From Truepera sp. (GTDB lineage: Bacteria > Deinococcota > Deinococci > Deinococcales > Trueperaceae): a stretch of 64,000 nucleotides of DNA. A program made the position numbers and the translations under genes. A model generated the notes under the pieces. The model was given only the letters and a program-made list of their open reading frames with translations, ran no database searches and was not told the origin of the DNA. Shown here piece after piece: positions 31,989 through 41,600 of the stretch. How positions within the stretch are numbered: the first letter of the stretch is position 1; every line of letters begins with the position of its first letter. Location of the stretch: assembly GCA_032027045.1 (NCBI GenBank), contig JAVSMU010000001.1:1306646-1370645 (forward strand), given 5' to 3'.

Positions 31989-33739
31989 CGGCCGAAGACC
32001 GCCCCGCCATGGGCCTAGCGAGTGAAGGGGGGCGAGCGCCGGCCGGGACCTCGGCAAGGCGTACGCGGCCGCCGCCGGGTGGCTTCACCATGGGGTTGAG
32101 GTCATTCGGCCGTCTGTGGCGCTTCGACCGGGGTCTGCTGCTGGCTTACGGGCTGGTGGCGCTCTTCTTGCTGACGTTCGTGGTGGGGCCACTCGTGAGG
32201 GTGGCGCTCGAACCGACCCTCGCCGACTGGCGCTTGGTGATGACCACGCCCCGTTGGCAACGGGCGGCCCTCAACACCCTCATAACCCTCGGCCTGTCGA
32301 CCGTATCGTCGCTGCTGCTCGGAACCGTCTACGCCTACGCCGTCACGCGGGCGCGCGTGCCCGGCGCGCGCTTCTTCGGCGTCGTGCCCCTCTTCCTGCT
32401 CCTCACCCCGCCGTTCGTGGCGGGGCTGGCCTTCATCCTCCTGTTGGGGCGCCGCGGGCTGCTCACCTACCAGTTGCTGGGCCTCGAGACGAGCATCTAC
32501 GGCCTGCACGGCCTCTGGCTGGCACAGACGTTGTCGTTCTTCCCCGTGGCGTACCTGGTGCTGCGCAGCGCCTTCCTGGCCGTCGACCCGGGCCTGGAGC
32601 AGGCGGCCAGGGGCCTGGGCGCCGGCCGGGGCCAGGTGCTTCGGACCGTCACCTTGCCCCTCGTCACGCCCGGCCTGCTTGCCGCGGCGCTGTTCATCTC
32701 GATCGGGGTTCTCGGCGACTTCGGTAACCCGATGCTGGTGGGTGGTCGCTTCCAGGTCCTGGCCACCGCCGTCTACACCCAGCTCACCGGCTGGGCGAGC
32801 TTCGGCACCAGTGCCGCACTCGGTCTCGTCTTGTTGGTGCCGGCCGTCGTGCTGTTCGGCGCGCAGCAGTGGGTCCAGGCAGCCACACGACAACGCTTCG
32901 CCACGGTAGGCGGGCGCTCCTCGTCCCTGCCCGCGCCCACCGTGGCGCCGTGGCTCCGCTGGGCACTGTTCACCGTGTGCCTGCTCGTCACGCTCTTCGT
33001 TGCCGCGAGCCAAGGCGTGGTCCTCATGGGCGCCCTCACCAAGCTGTGGGGCGTCGACTTCACCCCCACGTTCGAGCACGCGAAGTACGTGCTTGGGCAC
33101 GTGGGCGGGCTCGGGAACAGCCTGCGCTTCGCGGCCACCGCCGCACTCGTCTGCACCGTCTTGTCGCTGCTGGCGGCATACCTCGTGCAGCGCGCCAAGG
33201 TGCCCCTAAGACGCGGCCTCGACCTGGCCACCCTGCTACCCGCCGCCATACCGGGCACCCTCATGGGGGTAGCGTTCGTGCTGGCGTTCAACACCCCGCC
33301 CTTCCAGCTCACGGGAACCGCCGCCATCATCGTCATCGGCATGGCCGTCTCGTACCTACCGGTGGGTTACCGGATCTGCGCCGCCGCCATCGATCAGTTG
33401 CGGCCGTCCCTCGACGAGAGCGCGGCGAACCTTGGAGCCTCGAGGTTGCGGGCCCTCACGAGCATCGTGGCGCCACTCGTGCGGCAGGCCCTGGTAGCCA
33501 CGTTCGTGTTCTGCTTCGTGCAGTCGGTAGGCACGTTGAGCACGGTCATCTTCCTGGTGTCGTTCGACACGCCGCTGGCGTCCGTCACCATCCTCAACCT
33601 TGCTGATCAGGGGCGCTGGGGCCGGGCCGCGGCCCTGGCATCCGCGCTCATCATCGTCACCATGCTGTCGCTCGCGCTTCTCTACCTCATCACCGGCAGG
33701 TCGCTCAAGCAACTGGAGTTCTCGCGTGCCGGCGGTTGA
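31985..33739 (+). CDS. Fused two-domain ABC permease (FbpB/AfuB-like)
   Basis: 584 residues with two homologous six-helix permease halves, each with an EAA-type loop: EQAARGLGAGRGQVLRTVTL in the first and DESAANLGASRLRALTSIVA in the second. The halves form both channel subunits in one chain, the usual layout for this importer family. The start at TTG 31985 overlaps the binding-protein stop; an in-frame ATG at 32090 gives a more usual short N-terminus, so the true start is uncertain. Its 3' end overlaps the ATPase gene by 14 bp. Confidence 0.85.
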   Translation: MTAEDRPAMGLASEGGRAPAGTSARRTRPPPGGFTMGLRSFGRLWRFDRGLLLAYGLVALFLLTFVVGPLVRVALEPTLADWRLVMTTPRWQRAALNTLITLGLSTVSSLLLGTVYAYAVTRARVPGARFFGVVPLFLLLTPPFVAGLAFILLLGRRGLLTYQLLGLETSIYGLHGLWLAQTLSFFPVAYLVLRSAFLAVDPGLEQAARGLGAGRGQVLRTVTLPLVTPGLLAAALFISIGVLGDFGNPMLVGGRFQVLATAVYTQLTGWASFGTSAALGLVLLVPAVVLFGAQQWVQAATRQRFATVGGRSSSLPAPTVAPWLRWALFTVCLLVTLFVAASQGVVLMGALTKLWGVDFTPTFEHAKYVLGHVGGLGNSLRFAATAALVCTVLSLLAAYLVQRAKVPLRRGLDLATLLPAAIPGTLMGVAFVLAFNTPPFQLTGTAAIIVIGMAVSYLPVGYRICAAAIDQLRPSLDESAANLGASRLRALTSIVAPLVRQALVATFVFCFVQSVGTLSTVIFLVSFDTPLASVTILNLADQGRWGRAAALASALIIVTMLSLALLYLITGRSLKQLEFSRAGG

Positions 33740-34856
33740 GGGAGCCGCCCACGTCGAGCTGACCGGGCTGTACAAGGCATTCGGCGCCACCACCGCGGTG
33801 GCCGACTTCTCGCTGAGCGTGCCGCGCGGCAGCTTCACCACTTTGCTTGGCCCTAGCGGGTGCGGCAAGACGACGGTGCTGCGCATCGTGGCCGGGTTCG
33901 TGGAGCCGGACGCGGGCAGCGTCGTCATAGCCGGCGTCGACCAGGTGGGACGGCCGCCCAACCTGCGCGGCGTTGGCCTGGTGTTCCAGGACTACGCCCT
34001 CTTCCCTCACATGAACGTGCGGGCCAACGTGGGCTACGGGCTGCGCATGCGGCGCATGGGGAAGGCCGAGAGGGTCGAGCGCGTGCAGCGAGCGCTGGAA
34101 CTACTGGGCCTCGACGCCCTCGGCCGGCGCTTCCCGCACGAGTTGTCGGGCGGCCAACAGCAGCGCGTGGCGCTGGGGCGGGTCATAGTGCTGGAGCCCG
34201 AGGTGCTGCTCATGGACGAGCCCCTCTCCAACCTCGACGCGAAGCTCCGGCTGCGGCTGCGCGCCGAACTCAAGGAGTTGCAACGGCAACTCGGCATAAC
34301 GACCATCTACGTCACCCACGATCAGGAGGAGGCGCTGTCGTTGTCGGACCAGGTGGTCGTCATGGACCATGGCCGCGGCCAACAGGTCGGCGCGCCGGAG
34401 GTCGTGTATCAGCGGCCCACCAACCGCTTCGTGGCGGAGTTCGTGGGGCAGGCAAACCTCTTGCCGGTCCAGGCCGTGAGCACCACCACGAACGGTTCCG
34501 TTACCGCGACGGCGGTGGGGCAGCCGCTGGTAGTGTGTCTGCCCGACGAGCGCCAACCCGCTGCCGGCAGCGCCGGCCTCGCCATGGTCCGCCCCGAACA
34601 CGTACTCGTGGGCCCCGCGGACACCTTCGCCGCGCCGGGAGCCTGGCAAGTGGAGGCGGAAGTAGTCTCGAGCGGCTTCTACGGCGCATTCCAGCGGTAC
34701 TGGTTGGCGCTCGAGGGCGTGCCCGAACCGTGGTTGGTGGACCTGCCGCTCGACCTGGCCGAGTACGTGGCGAGCGGGAGTACGGCCCCCACCTGGCAGC
34801 CGGGCGCCACCGTGGCAGTCGGCCTGCGGCCGGGCGGCGCCTGCTGGCTCTGGTGA
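33726..34856 (+). CDS. ABC ATPase of the iron/aminoethylphosphonate-type importer
   Basis: 376 residues from GTG 33726 inside the permease gene. Walker A is GPSGCGKTT, signature LSGGQQQR, Walker B LLMDEPLSNLDAKL, and H-loop YVTHDQEEAL. A C-terminal TOBE/OB domain (about 250-376: VAEFVGQANLLPVQAV, AMVRPEHVLVG) is typical of the FbpC/PotA/CysA group. It powers import by the two preceding products. The operon seems to end here; the next genes are on the other strand. Confidence 0.9.
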   Translation: MPAVEGAAHVELTGLYKAFGATTAVADFSLSVPRGSFTTLLGPSGCGKTTVLRIVAGFVEPDAGSVVIAGVDQVGRPPNLRGVGLVFQDYALFPHMNVRANVGYGLRMRRMGKAERVERVQRALELLGLDALGRRFPHELSGGQQQRVALGRVIVLEPEVLLMDEPLSNLDAKLRLRLRAELKELQRQLGITTIYVTHDQEEALSLSDQVVVMDHGRGQQVGAPEVVYQRPTNRFVAEFVGQANLLPVQAVSTTTNGSVTATAVGQPLVVCLPDERQPAAGSAGLAMVRPEHVLVGPADTFAAPGAWQVEAEVVSSGFYGAFQRYWLALEGVPEPWLVDLPLDLAEYVASGSTAPTWQPGATVAVGLRPGGACWLW

Positions 34857-34893
34857 GGCTTGCCCCGAACGAGGAACTGGAAACGAGTCGGGG

Positions 34894-35547
34894 TCACTCC
34901 GAAGCCCCATGATCGCGCAACACGGGGGTGGCGTCGGCATGGGTCAGCTGCCCGTAGGAGCTCCAGGCCAGGTACAGGGCCACGACCACGGAGCCGGCCA
35001 GGTCGATCACGTGCCCGACGGTGTTGTCGCCGAAGATCCACAATGAGCCCAACGCCACCAGCACGGCCACGTCGACGAAGGTCTTGGCGCGGTACAGCCG
35101 CGCCTGCGCGGTAACGATGGGCGAGCGCTCCTGGCGCTCGAAGCGCTCGTAGCGTGCCCAGAACCAGGCGTTGACCCCGGCCCCCAGCGCAGCGATCACG
35201 AAGCCGAGGACGACGTTGCCGGTCGGAGTGGGCTTGAGCCACTTGACGACGGCCAGCACCAAGATAGCCAGTGCCGATAACAGCAAGGCAACGCCCACGA
35301 CCACTCTCACAGACCTCTCGATCTGCCTGCGTTCGGCGTCAGAAACGCGCTGTACGCGCCGGAAGGCCAACCATGAGCCGAGTACGGCGCCGAACTCGAC
35401 AGTGCGTCGCACGAAGTCGGCAGCCTGGGTCGTGGAGCGCCCGAGCAACAGCGCCACGAAGGTCGCGAACGGCGCCCAAACGCTTAGAAGAACGGCAGCC
35501 CGCAGCGTCTTCTCGCGCGCGCGCGTCTCGCCGTCCAGCGGTCTCAA
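34894..35547 (-). CDS. CDF-like cation transporter / membrane protein
   Basis: 217 residues if translation starts at the TTG whose last base runs into the upstream stop (TTGA at 35547-35544); an earlier in-frame GTG at 35565 is possible. About five or six hydrophobic helices. The TFVDVAVLVALGSLWIFGDN then VGHVIDLAGSVVVALYLA segment resembles helices 5 and 6 of cation diffusion facilitators, where Asp residues bind Zn/Fe/Mn. The cytoplasmic C-terminal domain is missing, so it is either a short CDF member or another family. It is coupled to the lipid-kinase-like gene upstream. Confidence 0.6.
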   Translation of the reverse strand: MRPLDGETRAREKTLRAAVLLSVWAPFATFVALLLGRSTTQAADFVRRTVEFGAVLGSWLAFRRVQRVSDAERRQIERSVRVVVGVALLLSALAILVLAVVKWLKPTPTGNVVLGFVIAALGAGVNAWFWARYERFERQERSPIVTAQARLYRAKTFVDVAVLVALGSLWIFGDNTVGHVIDLAGSVVVALYLAWSSYGQLTHADATPVLRDHGASE

Positions 35548-36293
35548 GCGCGACCCGCAAACCACTCGAGCAGATTCAGGAGTGGATACAGCGCCGCGGC
35601 GCTCACGAGGGGCACCGTCACGGTGTCGGTGCCTGCCGGAGAGATCGCCTCGATACCGGTAGCCAACGGCGCCACCACGAGCGCCGCCACGCCGGAGGCC
35701 CACCAGGGCACGCCGCCGTAAAGCCAGAGTGTCAGGAAGATTGCAACGAAGGCGAAAGCAGTCATCGACGCGCTGCCCTCGTGGGTCTTGCCCTCATCGA
35801 CCAGTTGGTGTTCGATCCTGTTCTTACCGAAGGCCTTCCCGAACAGCGCCGCGGCCGCGTCGCCGAAGGTCCAAGCCATTACCGCCGCCGCCGCCAGGTA
35901 GCGGAACTCGGGCCCGAGAACACCCCAAGTCAAGGCCAGCAGCAGCGCGAAGGTGAGCTGCACGTGCACCATCTGCCGCCGGAAATCGCCCGGGTCACCC
36001 TTGCGATGCGCGAAGCTGCCCTCGAAGAACGGTTGCCGCTCGAGAACCCGCAGCACCGGGTACGCCACGACGATCAAGGTGCCGGCCGCGAGGACCGCCA
36101 GGTACCAGGTCCCGAAACCCTCGAGCAGGATGAAGATCGAGAACCCGTAGAAGACGTGGTGCAGCTTGCGGGCAAGCTCACGGGGAATAGACGTCAACGA
36201 CAACAACAAGACGGGCACCAGCCCGACCATCAGCAGGTAGTAGCCGAACAAGACGCCGGTGCCGGCGAGGAATGCCACCACTGGATTCGACAT
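35544..36293 (-). CDS. Polyprenol/phytol kinase-like CTP-dependent membrane kinase
   Basis: 249 residues, seven or so membrane helices. RKLHHVFYGFSIFIL, TFGDAAAALFGKAFGKNRIE and KTHEGSASMTAFAFVAIF then EAISPAGTDTVTVPL are the conserved motifs of the dolichol kinase / phytol kinase / diacylglycerol kinase (CTP) family. These phosphorylate a lipid alcohol in the membrane using CTP. The KTHEGSASM loop corresponds to the CTP-binding K-T-x-E-G motif. The substrate could be phytol, polyprenol or diacylglycerol. AAAGGG precedes the ATG. Confidence 0.8.
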   Translation of the reverse strand: MSNPVVAFLAGTGVLFGYYLLMVGLVPVLLLSLTSIPRELARKLHHVFYGFSIFILLEGFGTWYLAVLAAGTLIVVAYPVLRVLERQPFFEGSFAHRKGDPGDFRRQMVHVQLTFALLLALTWGVLGPEFRYLAAAAVMAWTFGDAAAALFGKAFGKNRIEHQLVDEGKTHEGSASMTAFAFVAIFLTLWLYGGVPWWASGVAALVVAPLATGIEAISPAGTDTVTVPLVSAAALYPLLNLLEWFAGRA

Positions 36294-36552
36294 GCAGCCC
36301 TTTCTCGTAACGGCGCTCTGCCGCGTCGCACCTTAGGGAGCCTGACGCCCCGATGGCTACCCCGGCAGCCTACCCGGCAACCGAACCACTTGCCACGGAA
36401 TAGTGTCCTGGGAGGAGAGATCGCAGTTGCAGGTTACCCCCGCCAGCGCACTCATCAGACGTCTCCAACCCACCGCCATTTAAGTTGCATTTAAACGCCC
36501 CGCAGCTACGGTGTGACCCGCAACAACGCAATGCTCGAGGAAAGGTGAACTG
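36294..36552. other. Divergent intergenic region with CATTTAA direct repeat
   Basis: 259 bp between two divergent genes. An AT-rich spot at 36477-36495 carries CATTTAA-N5-CATTTAA, repeat period 12 bp, about 58 bp before the lipoprotein start. It may be an operator or part of a promoter. Nothing else recognised. Confidence 0.3.
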
Positions 36553-37677
36553 ATGTCACGAGAAGAGGATTCACGCTCTATCAAACATATCTGGGCTTGG
36601 TGTATGGCCTTCGTCGTCGCCGGAAGCATCGCGTTAACTTCGTGCGGTGGGGCTGCCCCACAACCGGAGGCTCAGCACCTCTTCGTGCTGGTGGCCAACT
36701 CGTCGACCAACCGCGTGGAGGTACTGAGCGCGGCAGCCGACCCAGCCGATCTGGCTCGTAACACGACTGCCAGCTTCGCCATCGGGGCTGGTGGCTCCAT
36801 CGGAGCGGCGATTTTCGGCCCTGACGGCCGGATCTACGTCTCCGACTGGAGCGGCGGGAAGATCCTCGTCTACGACGCGGGCACCGCACTTGGTTCGGGC
36901 AACCCCTCGCCGGCAGCCGTCATCACCAGCCCCGCGTTGCTGGAGCCGCTGACCATGGCATTCGCGGCCAACGGTGACCTTTGGGTCGTCGACCGCCGCG
37001 GTACCATCCCGTCGAGCCCCGTTGCCAACCGCATGGTGAAGCTGGCCGGCGTCTCCAGCGCAGTAGGAGATACGGTGCTCGATGCGGCGGCCATCCTGGA
37101 CTTCCGCTCGTCGACGAGCACCATCTTTCGCTATAACTACTTGGACGGCCTCCTGCTGGACAAGCAAGGCAACCTCTGGGTAACGGACCTCTTCGATTGG
37201 ACGGTCAGCCGCATCGACGACCCCGCCGACCTCACGGGTACACATGCGGACTTCGTTCCCGACCAACAGTTCGCTTCCGTCAACTTCGGCGACGGCGACC
37301 TCAGCGCCGTGCGTAACCCCGCGAGTCTGGCCATGGACGCCGTGGGGCGGCTCTACGTTGGTAACCGCGGGCAGGTCAGCGTTGCGCGATTCGACGACCC
37401 GTACGCCATAACCACCGGCGACACCGTCGTCACCCCCTCCGCCGCAATCCACGTTGCCGGCGAAGCCATACCCAACACGTCGATGATCGGCTTCGACAGC
37501 TCGGGAAGCCTTTGGGTGGCGTCCGCCTCCGTGTTGGCGAACGTACCCTCCGTGATCGTGCGACTCCCTAACCCCGACGCTGCTGGGCCCGTACTCTCCA
37601 TCACCCCAACCGCGCGCTTCGCGTGGGCGCAGAATGCGGACACCCACGGCGGCTCGCTGACGTTCCACGAGCGCTAG
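36553..37677 (+). CDS. Lipoprotein with beta-propeller-like (NHL/SMP-30 type) repeats
   Basis: 374 residues. Signal peptide with lipobox LTSC (Cys31). From about residue 45 there are repeated blade-like units: a hydrophobic strand, then D-G-x-I/L-x-V/W/Y, for example IFGPDGRIYVSDWSGGKILV, MAFAANGDLWVVDRRG, LLLDKQGNLWVTDLFDWTVS and MDAVGRLYVGNRGQVSVARF. That fits a six-bladed propeller of the NHL / SMP-30 class. It is likely a surface lipoprotein that binds a ligand or partner; no catalytic metal site is clear. A perfect hairpin terminator follows its stop. Confidence 0.75.
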   Translation: MSREEDSRSIKHIWAWCMAFVVAGSIALTSCGGAAPQPEAQHLFVLVANSSTNRVEVLSAAADPADLARNTTASFAIGAGGSIGAAIFGPDGRIYVSDWSGGKILVYDAGTALGSGNPSPAAVITSPALLEPLTMAFAANGDLWVVDRRGTIPSSPVANRMVKLAGVSSAVGDTVLDAAAILDFRSSTSTIFRYNYLDGLLLDKQGNLWVTDLFDWTVSRIDDPADLTGTHADFVPDQQFASVNFGDGDLSAVRNPASLAMDAVGRLYVGNRGQVSVARFDDPYAITTGDTVVTPSAAIHVAGEAIPNTSMIGFDSSGSLWVASASVLANVPSVIVRLPNPDAAGPVLSITPTARFAWAQNADTHGGSLTFHER

Positions 37678-37705
37678 TAGCTAGAGCCAGCGGACAGATC
37701 GATTC

Positions 37706-37734
37706 GAGTTGGCGGCCCTTCCGGCCGCCAACTC
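37706..37734 (+). terminator. Hairpin terminator after the propeller lipoprotein gene
   Basis: A perfect 12-bp stem GAGTTGGCGGCC / GGCCGCCAACTC with a CTTCC loop, 29 bp after the stop codon. No T-run follows, but stability is high. It isolates this gene from the thioredoxin gene. Confidence 0.6.
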
Positions 37735-37832
37735 GCGGGTAGTGGCCGGTCTTGCTTACTTCTGGGGTGGCGTAACACCCAACGCAATCCCCGCTACTCG
37801 CCGAATACACCCCCGGGGGATATACTCCGCCC

Positions 37833-38249
37833 ATGGCTACGCGAGAGATCACAGCAGAGAACTTCAATACCACCATTTCCGAGAGCGACATCGTGTTCCT
37901 CGACTTCTGGGCCTCGTGGTGCGGTCCTTGCCGCATGTTCGAACCCATCTTCGAGAAGGCGTCGGAGAGTTACCCCGACGTCGTGTTCGGCAAAGTCGAC
38001 ACCGAGGCGCAGCAAGAGCTGGCAGGGGCCTTCCAGATTCGCTCTATCCCGACGCTCATGGCGTTCAGGGAGAACGTGCTGGTTTTCGCCCAACCCGGTG
38101 CCTTGAATGCGCGACAGCTGGACGAGGTCATCACCGCGGTTCGCGAGCTGGACATGCAGGAAGTGCACGCGGAGGTCGCCGCGCAAGCGGCGGCGGCCGA
38201 GGAAGCGGCTGCCAACGAGGCGGCTGCGAACGAGGCTCAAACGGCCTGA
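37833..38249 (+). CDS. Thioredoxin with an Ala/Glu-rich tail
   Basis: 138 residues. A single thioredoxin fold (1-105) has the redox motif W-C30-G-P-C33 in FWASWCGPCRMFEP and the cis-proline in SIPTLMAF. It reduces disulfides in the cytoplasm; no signal peptide. Beyond the normal 105-110 residues there is a 30-residue tail made of repeated AAAEEAAANEAAANEAQ, an acidic alanine helix that is unusual in thioredoxins. Start ATG 37833. It is a single gene. Confidence 0.9.
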   Translation: MATREITAENFNTTISESDIVFLDFWASWCGPCRMFEPIFEKASESYPDVVFGKVDTEAQQELAGAFQIRSIPTLMAFRENVLVFAQPGALNARQLDEVITAVRELDMQEVHAEVAAQAAAAEEAAANEAAANEAQTA

Positions 38250-38292
38250 TAGTCGCCGGGCCAACGCCAGAACGGCTGGCCACCCTCGGCCT

Positions 38293-38601
38293 CTACAGCA
38301 GCACCTTCCTCCAAGCCCTCCCGGCCCGGCGTCCCGCGGAGATGTCCAGGATGCCGCCGCCTTCCGAGGTAGGCCGCACGAAGCCCACTCGGTAACGCCT
38401 GCCCTCGACGGTGAAGTGGACGCCGCCGCCGAAGTAGTACCAGGGGAAGCGCACCTGCCGCACGGCCTCGAGTGTCGCGTCGAAGAGAACCTCGTCTGCC
38501 GACCGGAAAACCAGGCGCCCCCCACGGCTGACCAGTTCCCCGGCCACGCTGCCGCTCAGCCCCACCAGCAGCCAGGCGGGGGTGAGCAGGTGATCACCCA
38601 T
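38293..38601 (-). CDS. Small conserved-looking protein of unknown function
   Basis: 102 residues. A hydrophobic start (MGDHLLTPAWLLVGLSG) then SRGGRLVFRSADEVLFDATL and QVRFPWYYFGGGVHFTVEGR. The F-P-W-Y-Y-F-G-G-G stretch with alternating beta pattern suggests a GRAM/PH-like small barrel, but I cannot assign a family. No signal peptide cleavage is evident. It shares the strand of the BTAD regulator gene and lies downstream of it. Confidence 0.55.
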   Translation of the reverse strand: MGDHLLTPAWLLVGLSGSVAGELVSRGGRLVFRSADEVLFDATLEAVRQVRFPWYYFGGGVHFTVEGRRYRVGFVRPTSEGGGILDISAGRRAGRAWRKVLL

Positions 38602-38661
38602 TCGTGGCCGGCGTGCTCCTGAGCCGCAGTTTGCTCTCGCGCGGACCTCGCCGCGAGGGCG

Positions 38662-41600
38662 TCACTCCTGGGGCCCCTGCGTCATCAGGGTTCGGTACTG
38701 GCGCTCTGTCTCCGCAGTCGGGGCAACACCCATCTCTCGTTCCAACAGGTCGCGAAGCCGCCGATACGTCAACTCCGCTTCCACCAGGTCACCAAGCGCG
38801 TGTTGAACTCGAACGTTCAACAAGTGAGCGCGTTCGTCGAAAGGGTCGAGCCGGACGTACCGTTCAGATACGGCCCGAGCTACCTCGAGTTCACCGGCGG
38901 CGAGATGGAGTTCGCAGAGGCGCCGGAGGTTGCGGCTGATTGCGCGGGTGAGGTTGGAGCGAAACGGTGCGGCCCACGAGTAGTCCAACCCTGCCAGCAC
39001 TTCCCCGCTCACCAACCCGAGGGCCTGGGTCAGCAGCGCTTTCTGCCTCTCGGGCGGCGATTCACGGGCTTGTGCGCTGAGGCTCTCGAAGCGGTCGATG
39101 TCGATATCGAAACGAGCGGCGTCCAGTCGGTAACGGCCTGATTCGACGAACACGAAGCGCGTGCGGTCGTCCGAACCACACTTGAGTGCCTTCCTCAGAC
39201 GGTAGAGCGCCGTGTGGAGCGCGGTCTTCGCCCTGTTCGGCTCCTCGGGCCACAGGTCCGCCAGGGCGGAATCCAACGTGACCGTCTCACCCCGCCGCAC
39301 CACCAGGTAGGCAAGCAAGTCACGCGCCTTCGAGGATTCGAACGCGCGGGCGGGAACTTCTCTACCGTTGACCACCACGCGGAGTTCACCGAGCAACTCC
39401 ACCTCGACGTCAGCATGCAGCGAGTCCGCTTTGCTGGCGCGGACCCGCGAGTGAACCGCCGCTGGAGACTGGACAAGACCGATGGCGACGCGCTCGATGA
39501 AAGGGTCGGACGGTCTGATGGGCCGCAGGGCCTCGAGCACCCGCTGCGCGCGCTGCCCTTGGTCGACTATCAACTGCCAAGCGTGGCTGGGAGCAAGCAT
39601 GTCGAACGCGCGCTCCGCCAGTTCGATCCCGGCCTGCTCCGTTCCCCGCTCGAGTTCGATGTAGGCGAGCCCAAAGTAGACCATCGCCAGCGGAATCCGG
39701 TAATGCCGCTGCTCTCCGAGCACGGCCAGGTCCATGAAGATCTGCTTGGCCTCCTGCCAGCGTCCCGCGCCCAGGTGGGTGTCGGCGAGCACGCTGCGGC
39801 AGACGTAGGCCTCGTAACAGCCGGGTTCACCTTCGAACGCCCACAGCGCCTCGGTGGCGATCTGAGCCGCCTCCATGATCCGGCCCTGCAACTCGAGCAC
39901 GTGCGCGAGGTACCCGGCGGCCATCAGTCGGTCGTAACTGGCGCCGTCGATCTCATCGGCAAGGGCTATCGCGGAGCGCAGCAAAGCCTCGGCGCGGTCC
40001 AGGTCCCCCGCCCTCGTGTAGACGTTCCCGAGCACGGCGTAGGCGGCTGGGATCCTCTCTTTGGCTTCGTGGCTCTGATAGGTGCTGAGCGCGAATTCCG
40101 CATGCCTTCTAGCAGCGTCGGGGCCGTGGCGATACAGCGTCGGGACCGCAAGCGCGAGCTGCACATCCGCGGCGCGGAGGCCCGAGAGTTCGTCGAGCCC
40201 GCCGAGCGCCTCGTTCAGGTACGCGACGGCGGCCTCCATGTCGCCATGCCACCAGCAGATCTGGCCCAGTTCGCCGAGCATGGTCGCGCGCAGCCGGCTG
40301 TCTCCCGGCTGTGAGCGGCCGTTGGACCCGGCCTCCTCGAACTCTTCGAGCGCACGCTCGGCAACCTGACGGCCCACGCCCATACCCTTTAGGTGGCCCT
40401 CGCATTTGGCAAGCTCGATCATCGCTGCCGCCCTCGAACCCGGAAGGGTGTCGCCACCGGCAGCCGTGGCGGCCTGCCGGGCCCAGTCCGCGGCGCCGCG
40501 GTAGTTGCCTTGCGACCTGGCTATGGCGGCGAGCTCCGTACGCGCGGCGCTCAGCGTTCGAGGATCGGCCTCGTCCCCTACGCCCTTGAGTACCGAACTG
40601 GCGGCCTGGGGCCGGCCTAAACGCCTTAGGACACGGCCGAGAAGCAGCTGTAACCGCGGGGAAACTGCGACCTCATCACCTAACTGTTGGAGCCAGCGGT
40701 GCAGGGCCTCCGCCCGACCTTGGTTGAGTATGGCCATTCCCTCGTTCTCGAGTAGGTTCGCGGCGGCCACGCGGTCGTCTGCCTCGAGGTAGAAGCCGAC
40801 CGCCGCCACGAGCTGGCCCCTGGTTTCCGCCAGGTGGCCCGCAGCGACCCGCAGTTCGGCGGCGCGTTTTCCGGCTTGGCGCGTGAGCCGTCCGAGCAAG
40901 AACTCCTGGAACAGCGAGTGGTAGCGGTACCAGCGCCCCTCGGCATCGAGCGGCTGCAAGAAGGCCTGTTGCCGCTTGAGCTGGTCGATGAGTCGTTCGC
41001 AACGGGCGAGCGTGATGCCAAGCAGCTCGCTGCAGGAGGCGGCATCGAACTGGGGTAGCACCGCGCTCGAAAGCAGGAACTCTTGCAGCTCCTCGCTTTG
41101 CCGCACGAAGACTTCGTCCATCAGGTAACCACCCACCACGGGGTTGGAGCCCGTGAGGCGCTCAGCCAGGCTCTTGCCATCCGTGCCACCCGAGAGCAAC
41201 CCACTAGCCAGATAAAGCCCGGCACCCCAGCCTTCCGTGCGCTCGAGTAGCTGCCCTACAGCGTCGTCGCTCAGTCCAGGAAGGTCGCGGCGCAACCAGG
41301 CACGGGCCTCTTCGGGTGTGAAACGCAAGTCGTCGATGTCGAAGAGGCGTATGGCGCCTTGCGCAACCCAGCGGTGGAGTGGGAGTGACGGTTGGATACG
41401 CGAGGCGATGAGCAGTGCCAGACCGGGCGGAGGGAACTCGACGAGCTTGGCGACCAGAGCGAGGGTCCGCGGGTTGGCGATGAGGTGCAGGTCGTCTATC
41501 ACCATCGTCCAGGCGCCCACACCCACGTCTTCGAAGACGTTCATCACCATCGCCAGCAGACGCTCTCCATGCCCATTGGTGTCGGTGAAGTCGAGCCTCG

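Noticed and set aside
32102-33100. Reverse-strand frame opposite the fused permease
   Set aside because: Gln/Glu/Arg/His-rich product is typical of the complement of membrane-protein codons.
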